Positions 16,623 to 21,286 of a stretch of 21,286 bases of DNA are shown here, piece after piece. Position numbers and translations under genes: made by a program. Numbering within the stretch: position 1 is the stretch's first letter; the number at the start of each line of letters is the position of its first letter. The notes below the pieces were generated by a model. It was not told the origin of the DNA, made no database searches, and worked only from the letters and a program-made list of their open reading frames with translations. Location: the NCBI GenBank assembly GCA_031277995.1, contig JAITLH010000251.1:1-21286 (forward strand), written 5' to 3'. Origin of the DNA: Deltaproteobacteria bacterium. GTDB lineage: Bacteria > Desulfobacterota > Desulfarculia > Adiutricales > Adiutricaceae.

Positions 16623-16643
16623 AGTTAAGGTTAAAATAACTTG

Positions 16644-17905
16644 TCAGCCGGTTTTGGCAACGTCACCTTCAAAAATGATGATTGGTTCTTCTTGTTTTAG
16701 AATGACCTCGGCCGAGATCAGGCAGTCCCTGACATTTTCCATGGCCGGCAGATCATACATGATGTCAAGCATGGCGTTTTCAAGGATCGAGCGGAGGCCG
16801 CGGGCCCCGGTCTTGCGTTTTAAGGCTTGCTGGGCCACCGCCACCAAAGCTTCCTCGGTAAACTTGAGGTTTACCCCCTCAAGCTTAAACAGTTTCTGGT
16901 ATTGCCGCATGAGGGCGTTTTTTGGCTCTTTTAGGATGCGGACCATGGCGTTTTCGTCTAGCTCTGAAAGCGAGGCTAGGACGGGGAGGCGCCCGACGAA
17001 CTCCGGGATTAGCCCGAACTTAAGAGATCCTCAGGTTGGCAATCAGCCAGAAGTTCGCTTTCAGAACGGTTATCCTTTAAGTGTTCGATGGGAGCGGAGA
17101 AACCCCTGGATTTGACCCCGACCCGGCTCTTGATGATCTTTTCCAGGCCGACGAAAGCCCCGCCGCAGATGAAAAGAATGTTGGTCGTGTCCACCTTGGT
17201 TAGCTCCTGTTGGGGGTGCTTACGGCCGCCCTTGGGAGGAACCGAGGCCACGGTGCCTTCGATTATTTTAAGGAGAGCTTGCTGGACGCCTTCGCCCGAA
17301 ACGTCGCGGGTTATGGAGGCGTTATCGCTTTTGCGGGCGACCTTATCGACTTCGTCAAGGTAAACGATGCCTTTGGAGGCCATCTCGATGTCGTAGTTGG
17401 CCGCCTGGAGGAGACTTACGATAATGTTTTCGACGTCCTCACCCACGTATCCGGCCTCGGTAAGGGCGGTCGCGTCGGCGATGGTGAAGGGAACGTTTAA
17501 GATCCTGGCCAGCGTCTGGGCCAAAAGGGTTTTGCCACTTCCGGTGGGACCCAAAAGGAGAATGTTACTTTTGGCCAGCTCCACCCCGTCCACGTCCGGT
17601 TTGGACTCGATCCTTTTATAGTGGTTATAGACCGAGACGGCCAGGATTTTCTTGGCTTGGTCCTGTCCGATGACGTAATCGTCAAGGATGGCCTTAATTT
17701 CGTGGGGTTTGGGTATGCTGCCCTTGGGACGTAAAAGCGGATCCGCGTGATCCCTGGAGATAATGTCTCGGCATTGGTCCAGGCAAAACTCGCAGATGTG
17801 AATACGTTCGGGGTCAGGCCCGGCGATCATGCGGACCCCTTCGCGTTGGGGTTGCCGGCTGAAAGCGCAGACGGGTGTGTTTTTGTTTTTATCGTCAAAT
17901 TTCAT
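16644..17905 (-). pseudogene. clpX: ClpX ATPase gene interrupted by a one-base frameshift
   Basis: ClpX is the AAA+ unfoldase that feeds proteins to ClpP. Without the frameshift the product would be about 420 residues, the normal size. The first frame (17905 to 17009) encodes residues 1-298. It holds a zinc-binding N-domain in which the second cysteine is replaced (C13-A-F-S16, then C38 and C41), Walker A GPTGSGKT at 119-126, the pore loop GYVG at 152-155, and Walker B with D184-E185. It then runs off-frame after QPEDLL to a stop. The rest, LKFGLIPEFVGRLPV to the KTGARGLRS sensor-2 motif and the end, continues in another frame from about 17030 to 16644. The break removes the arginine finger (IPEFVGR) and sensor 2, so the first piece alone should not work. 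I chose ATG 17905; GTG 17929 would add eight residues. Error, decay or recoding cannot be separated here. Confidence 0.9.
17009..17030 (-). other. clpX: Frameshift site in clpX
   Basis: The first clpX frame reads Q-P-E-D-L-L-S-S-G-stop, with TAA at 17009-17011. Homologues read QPEDLLKFGLIPEF. The correct residues LKFGLIPEF appear one frame over from the codon at 17022-17024. Adding one base near 17025-17026 (GATCTCTT to GATCTCCTT on the coding strand) restores the family sequence. The two frames overlap only across 17009-17030. Confidence 0.88.
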
Positions 17906-17962
17906 AGAAAGTCTCACAAGTAAAATCACTTATGTGAGCAGTGATGGAAAGTTGTTGTTTTC

Positions 17963-18577
17963 TTACTCGGACTTAGCCGGAGTTTCCTCGGTTGTTGATG
18001 GACGTTGGTCTATAACCATGTCGATTAAGCCATATTCTTTAGCCTCTAAGGGATCCATAAAGTTGTCGCGTTCGGTGTCGGTTGAAATCTTTTCAACCGG
18101 ATGACCAGTAATCTGGCTTAAGATCGTGTCCAAGGCCAGCCTGGTGCGTCGGATTTCTCTTGATTGAATCTCAATGTCCGAAGCCTGACCCTGAAAACCG
18201 CCGGAGGGCTGGTGAATCATGATCTTGGAGTGGGGCAAGGCCCAGCGTTTGCCCTTAGCCCCGGCGGCTAAAAGAAGGGCGCCCATGCTGGCCGCTTGGC
18301 CCAAACATAAGGTGTTGACTTCTGGTTTAATGAAACGCATGGTGTCGTAGATGGCCAATCCCGAGGAAACGACGCCGCCCGGAGAGTTTATGTAGAGATG
18401 GATGTCCTTTTCCGGATCCTCCGCCTCCAAAAATATAAGTTGGGCGCAAATAAGGTTGGCTACCTGATCGTCAATGGGCGTACCCAATAAAATGATACGA
18501 TCCTTAAGCAATCTGGAATATATGTCAAAAGCCCGCTCGCCTCTATTGGACTGTTCTATGACTATGGGAACAAACAT
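17963..18577 (-). CDS. clpP: ATP-dependent Clp protease proteolytic subunit
   Basis: ClpP is the serine peptidase of the two-ring barrel that degrades proteins delivered by ClpX or ClpA/C. The 204-residue protein has the expected triad: S97 in GQAASMGA, H122 in KIMIHQPSGG and D171 in TERDNFM, the same positions as in the mature E. coli enzyme. The start MFVPIVIEQSNRGERAFDIYSRLLKDRI is typical. I chose the ATG at 18577, which has AAAGGA about nine bases upstream; a GTG at 18604 would add nine residues and would overlap that ribosome site. clpX follows after 57 bases and lon comes next, so the three probably share transcripts. The trigger-factor gene that often precedes clpP is not here; an aminotransferase gene lies upstream. 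If clpX is truly broken, this ClpP would need another ATPase partner. Confidence 0.97.
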   Translation of the reverse strand: MFVPIVIEQSNRGERAFDIYSRLLKDRIILLGTPIDDQVANLICAQLIFLEAEDPEKDIHLYINSPGGVVSSGLAIYDTMRFIKPEVNTLCLGQAASMGALLLAAGAKGKRWALPHSKIMIHQPSGGFQGQASDIEIQSREIRRTRLALDTILSQITGHPVEKISTDTERDNFMDPLEAKEYGLIDMVIDQRPSTTEETPAKSE

Positions 18578-18668
18578 TTTTGGCAATCCTTTTCGATTAT
18601 CCACTGTTTAGGCCGCTTTCGCTCGTCGAACTCAAAAAACCGACGAGGCCCCTTAAACCAACAAATAT

Positions 18669-18696
18669 AATATAGTACTCTTCCGACAAAAAACAA
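18669..18696 (-). promoter_or_regulatory. Candidate promoter upstream of clpP
   Basis: On the minus strand TTGTTT (18691-18696) and TATATT (18669-18674) are 16 bases apart, about 90 bases before the clpP start. The -35 match is modest. No heat-shock sigma-32 or CIRCE-like element was recognised in the gap 18578-18862. Confidence 0.35.
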
Positions 18697-18862
18697 GGGG
18701 CAAATAGCAAAAAAAATCGATTTGAGGCAAAATTTTCTTGGATTACCCCTTTTATGGCAAAGAATCCAGTATCAAAAAGCGATCTTTCGAGCCCGATTGG
18801 AGGGCTAAAGAAAATTCCCCAGGGGTCGTTTGGACCCGACCAGGGCCCATTGGCGACGGGTC

Positions 18863-20050
18863 TTAGGCCAAGAGCTTGGCGATCCTTTCAAGCCCCCTCT
18901 CTAAGTCTAACTCGGAAACCGCGTAACTTAAACGTATGGCCCGATCTTCCATAAACCCAGAGCCGGGCACGGTGGCGACCAAGCTTTTTTGTAGCAAAAC
19001 TAAGGCCAAGTCGTCGGAACCGTTGATCTTAACCCCGCCCAGGGTTCTCCCATAATGTTCGGAAACGTCAGGAAAAACGTAAAAGGCCCCCTTGGGTTCG
19101 GGGCAAACGACCCCCGGAATGGTTGACAAAAATTCGTAAACGAGTTTTTTTCTTTTCCCGAAAGTTTTGACCATTTCCAAGGCGCTTTCCTGGGGGCCCG
19201 TCAAGGCGGCCAGGGCGGCTTTCTGGGCTACGCTATTGGGGTTCGAGGTCATTTGGCTTTGGATTTTGGTCACGGCCTTGGCAAGGGCCTCGGGGCCAGC
19301 CAGATAGCCAATCCGCCAGCCGGTCATGGAGTACTTTTTTGAGACCCCGTTAACGATGACCGTCCGATCCAAAGTTTCGGGCGCGACCATGGGTAAGTTA
19401 TAAAATTCCGCCCCATCATAAATAAGGCTTTCGTAGATATCGTCCGAGATGACCCAGAGATCGGCCTTGAGAATAAGATCGACCAAGGCCAGTAGGTCTT
19501 CTTTGGAATAGATCATGCCCGTGGGGTTACAAGGCGAGTTGATGATTAAGCCCTTGGTCCTGGGGCTTAGGGCCTGGCTTAGGGCTTGCGGCTTTAAAAC
19601 GTAACCGTCCTTTTCCAGCGTGGGCACGAATATCGGCTTGGCGCCCGACAAGACGATCAGCTCCGGGTAGGTTACCCAAGTCGGGGTGGGGATAATGACC
19701 TCGTCGCCTTCTTGGAAAAGGGCGAGCGCGATATTGGCCAAACTATGTTTGCCGCCGTTGGAGACGACTATTTGGTTGGGTTTATAGTCAAGCCCGTTTT
19801 CCTTGGAGAGTTTGTCGGAGACGGCCTGCCTAAGATCGATTATGCCCTCGCTGGGGGTATAGCGGGTAAAACCTTCAGAAATGGCCTTGATGGCCGCTTC
19901 CCGTATGTAGTCCGGGGTGGGAAAGTCCGGTTCGCCAACTCCCATGTTGACAATGTCGGCCCCGCTGGCCTTTAAGGCTTTGACCTGGGCGTCTAGGGTC
20001 AAAGTGGGAGATGGATTTATCAAATCCGTAAGTCGAGACAGTCTTGGCAT
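18863..20050 (-). CDS. Class I PLP-dependent aminotransferase, aspartate aminotransferase type
   Basis: This 395-residue enzyme belongs to the fold-type I aminotransferases, closest in pattern to the bacterial 1-gamma aspartate aminotransferases. These exchange amino groups between aspartate and 2-oxoglutarate. Visible signatures are VNMGVGEPDFPTPDYI near residue 35, RYTPSEGIIDLRQAV for the dimer and cofactor site, INSPCNPTGMIYSKEDL, WVISDDIYESLIYDG, and SKKYSMTGWRIGYLAGP. The cofactor lysine is K238, the first lysine after the serine. A C-terminal arginine in AIRLSYAVS fits the substrate carboxylate site. ATG at 20050 has only a weak GAG ribosome site. It precedes clpP on the same strand with a 285-base gap, so it is probably a separate unit. 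Specificity could be for aspartate or for other amino or keto acids such as prephenate. Confidence 0.92.
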   Translation of the reverse strand: MPRLSRLTDLINPSPTLTLDAQVKALKASGADIVNMGVGEPDFPTPDYIREAAIKAISEGFTRYTPSEGIIDLRQAVSDKLSKENGLDYKPNQIVVSNGGKHSLANIALALFQEGDEVIIPTPTWVTYPELIVLSGAKPIFVPTLEKDGYVLKPQALSQALSPRTKGLIINSPCNPTGMIYSKEDLLALVDLILKADLWVISDDIYESLIYDGAEFYNLPMVAPETLDRTVIVNGVSKKYSMTGWRIGYLAGPEALAKAVTKIQSQMTSNPNSVAQKAALAALTGPQESALEMVKTFGKRKKLVYEFLSTIPGVVCPEPKGAFYVFPDVSEHYGRTLGGVKINGSDDLALVLLQKSLVATVPGSGFMEDRAIRLSYAVSELDLERGLERIAKLLA

Positions 20051-20837
20051 GTAATACTCGAATTATTATAACCAAACAAAGGCCGTGGCCATGGAATGGG
20101 AGAAAAATACTAATGTATTGGTTTATGATATATTTGGGTTTATAATTTTCTAGTTAAAAATAAAATTAACGATAAAATGACTAATTATGCGGTCGTTTAA
20201 ACGCATGTTTATAAGCTCGGATTATGGCCGCTTTTTTGACGGCGACGAGAAATTTCTTCATCGATTTTCAGGTCATGATATATTTAGATGACATATAAAT
20301 CAAGTGGAATATTAGAGATTCCCAACCAAAAAAAACCAGCCGCGACAAGATTTTGGCTCTGAAAAAGTTTCGCGGTCAATCTTTTAAACAAAGAAGGGCC
20401 CCAGACGCCAATGGCGTTAATCGTATATGGTTACGTAGGCCCTAACGGTATTTTTCTATATTATGGTTCTAAAAAAGTTTAATCATGCTAAAAAAGTGAT
20501 TCAAACTAGTTAATATCTTATAATTATTAAGTTTATGCTGAAGGTGTTGGCTAGACTATTCCCCACAACCCGCTCGCTAGCCAATTATGCTCCAAAATTA
20601 TAAATATTATTTCCAGCCGCGGTTTTTAAAATTTGGCCCATGATTTGCTTACACCTTGACATCAGGTTTGGGGCGGTAAAAATGGCCGCTTCTAAAGTCA
20701 AACGGCTAACCCAGTCCTGGTTGTCTTTAAAATCGAAAGACAAACGTCGGTGGAACCAAAATATCCCCAGAAACCTAAGCCGGAACCGAAGAGTATGCCG
20801 GTGAAAATAACCTCTCAATATAGAAAAAGGTGAAATC
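20051..20837. other. Long AT-rich non-coding region with several inverted repeats
   Basis: No gene is supported over almost 790 bases; the open frames lack ribosome sites and motifs. Elements seen are CGTTTAAACG at 20194-20203, inside a weak GCGGTC/GGCCGC stem followed by six T (20189-20237); the hairpin cluster at 20340-20443; and a repeated CTAAAAAAGT near 20467-20500 with GTTT..ATCA and TGAT..AAAC arms. It may hold a small RNA or the promoters of the flanking genes, which point away from each other. Confidence 0.5.
20340..20443. other. Nested inverted repeats, candidate structured RNA
   Basis: CCGCGA (20340-20345) pairs with TCGCGG (20370-20375). AGGGCC (20395-20400) pairs with GGCCCT (20438-20443) and encloses two more stems: ACGCC/GGCGT (20405-20417, loop AAT) and CGTA/TACG (20422-20435). 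The second group would fold into a three-way junction. TATTTTT follows at 20449-20455, like the end of a plus-strand transcript. No known RNA family was recognised; the strand is a guess. Confidence 0.35.
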
Positions 20838-21026
20838 ATGCCCTATGTTTATTCCGGCGTTTGTTTAGCCGCGATGTTTGGATCCATTATCTATGAACAT
20901 CATCGTCTTAAAAAAGAAGAGCGCGAGCTGTGCGAGCTCATGAAGAACTTGGCTGAACAGACCAAAAGTGAGTTCGGCTTGGTTAAGGCCCGTGAAATCG
21001 ACGATACCCCTACCCACGAAGCTTAG
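20838..21026 (+). CDS. Small membrane-anchored protein of 62 residues, function unknown
   Basis: I do not recognise this protein. It starts MPYVYSGVCLAAMFGSIIYE, with a hydrophobic stretch at about residues 4-19 that could be a single membrane anchor. Next comes a highly charged helix (HHRLKKEERELCELMKNLAEQTK) with a heptad-like pattern that could form a short coiled coil, ending in an acidic tail. The shape fits small inner-membrane regulators or scaffold proteins of the phage-shock-like type, but no homology is claimed. The ATG at 20838 is preceded by AAAGGTG (20826-20832), a good ribosome site. A strong terminator follows 39 bases after the stop. These two signals, more than the sequence itself, support it as a real single-gene unit. 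Confidence 0.72.
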   Translation: MPYVYSGVCLAAMFGSIIYEHHRLKKEERELCELMKNLAEQTKSEFGLVKAREIDDTPTHEA

Positions 21027-21065
21027 ATGATGACATAAGTCTTTAAGTAATAAAAGTAACGCGTT

Positions 21066-21103
21066 AAGTCCCGCCACGTCTATCGAAAGCGGGACTTTTT
21101 TTT
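21066..21103 (+). terminator. Rho-independent terminator after the small protein gene
   Basis: AAGTCCCGC (21066-21074) pairs perfectly with GCGGGACTT (21089-21097) over a 14-base loop and is followed by a T-run to 21103. It ends the 62-residue gene. Confidence 0.9.
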
Positions 21104-21145
21104 ATGGAGACCTACGATAAGCGACAAAAAGTTCCGATAAAAAGA

Positions 21146-21286
21146 GACGATTGATCTTACGGGAAAAATAACGATAATAGAGCTTACGAGAAATCGCGAC
21201 GACTAATCTTACGGGAAAAATGGAGCCCCCTGGAAACCCCGACGACGAATCTCACGGGAAAAATGGAGCTCCCGGGAAACCCCGAC
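21146..21286. repeat. Tandem array of a 43-bp repeat, cut by the window edge
   Basis: Two full units lie at 21198-21240 and 21241-21283 and differ at about four positions. The next unit starts at 21284 (GAC) and leaves the window. A diverged unit precedes them at about 21146-21197. The core is GACGA(C)NAATCTNACGGGAAAAATGGAG followed by CCCNGGAAACCCC. The period is not a multiple of three and no spacer-like variable part is seen in these two units. Confidence 0.85.

Noticed and set aside
18823..18837. Hairpin GGGTC/GACCC after the aminotransferase gene as a terminator
   Set aside because: The stem is only five pairs and the following T-run on the minus strand is late and interrupted.
20065..20070. 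TATAAT on the minus strand as the aminotransferase promoter
   Set aside because: Only 14 bases separate it from the start codon and there is no -35 match at 16-18 bases.
20189..20237. Terminator-like stem with six T on the plus strand
   Set aside because: The stem contains a G-T pair and a 34-base loop, and no plus-strand gene lies upstream, so I only mention it in the region note.
20585..20839. 84-codon open frame on the minus strand
   Set aside because: It has no ribosome site, an unusual composition and no motif, and it ends in AT-rich non-coding DNA.
21198..21286. CRISPR array at the right edge
   Set aside because: Both visible units are similar along their whole length, so no spacer can be defined; the decision could change with more sequence.

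Overview
The window looks like chromosomal DNA of a Gram-negative bacterium. The evidence is a two-gene RND efflux cassette, which needs an outer membrane, and a clpP-clpX-lon cluster in the order common in proteobacteria and their relatives. Coding DNA is near balanced composition while intergenic DNA is strongly AT-rich, and TTG or GTG starts are frequent (positions 528, 5502, 9023, lon). A deltaproteobacterial/Desulfobacterota-like host is my best guess, but it is an impression and no marker in the window proves it.

Layout. 1-527 is an AT-rich leader. 528-5027 (+) encodes a membrane fusion protein and an RND permease with abutting stop and start, closed by a strong terminator at 5050-5094; no outer-membrane channel gene is present. 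5502-8386 (+) is a pair of overlapping genes I do not recognise (814 and 163 codons), possibly one protein split by a frameshift. It is followed by a perfect 40-bp palindrome and 3.7 copies of a 79-bp tandem repeat. 9023-10974 (+) holds purM and purN, two steps of purine synthesis, each with its own upstream control region. 11364-13676 (+) is a long Sel1-repeat protein with an in-frame 69-bp duplication.

A bidirectional terminator at 13986-14031 separates these from a minus-strand block: lon (14057-16573), clpX (16644-17905), clpP (17963-18577) and a class I PLP aminotransferase (18863-20050). Read in transcription order this is aminotransferase, clpP, clpX, lon. ClpP and ClpX would form the ClpXP protease and Lon is the second ATP-dependent protease. 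clpX is broken by a one-base frameshift between two well-conserved halves and also lacks one zinc-ligand cysteine, so either the assembly has an error here or the ClpX branch is decaying.

20051-20837 is a long non-coding, AT-rich stretch with several nested inverted repeats. It is followed by a tiny membrane-anchored protein gene (20838-21026) with a good ribosome site and terminator. The window ends inside a 43-bp tandem repeat array.

The best candidates for something undescribed are the 814/163-codon pair, whose C-terminal part may be a degenerate AAA+ fold, together with its flanking palindrome and repeat array; the structured intergenic region at 20340-20443; and the 43-bp array at the right edge.
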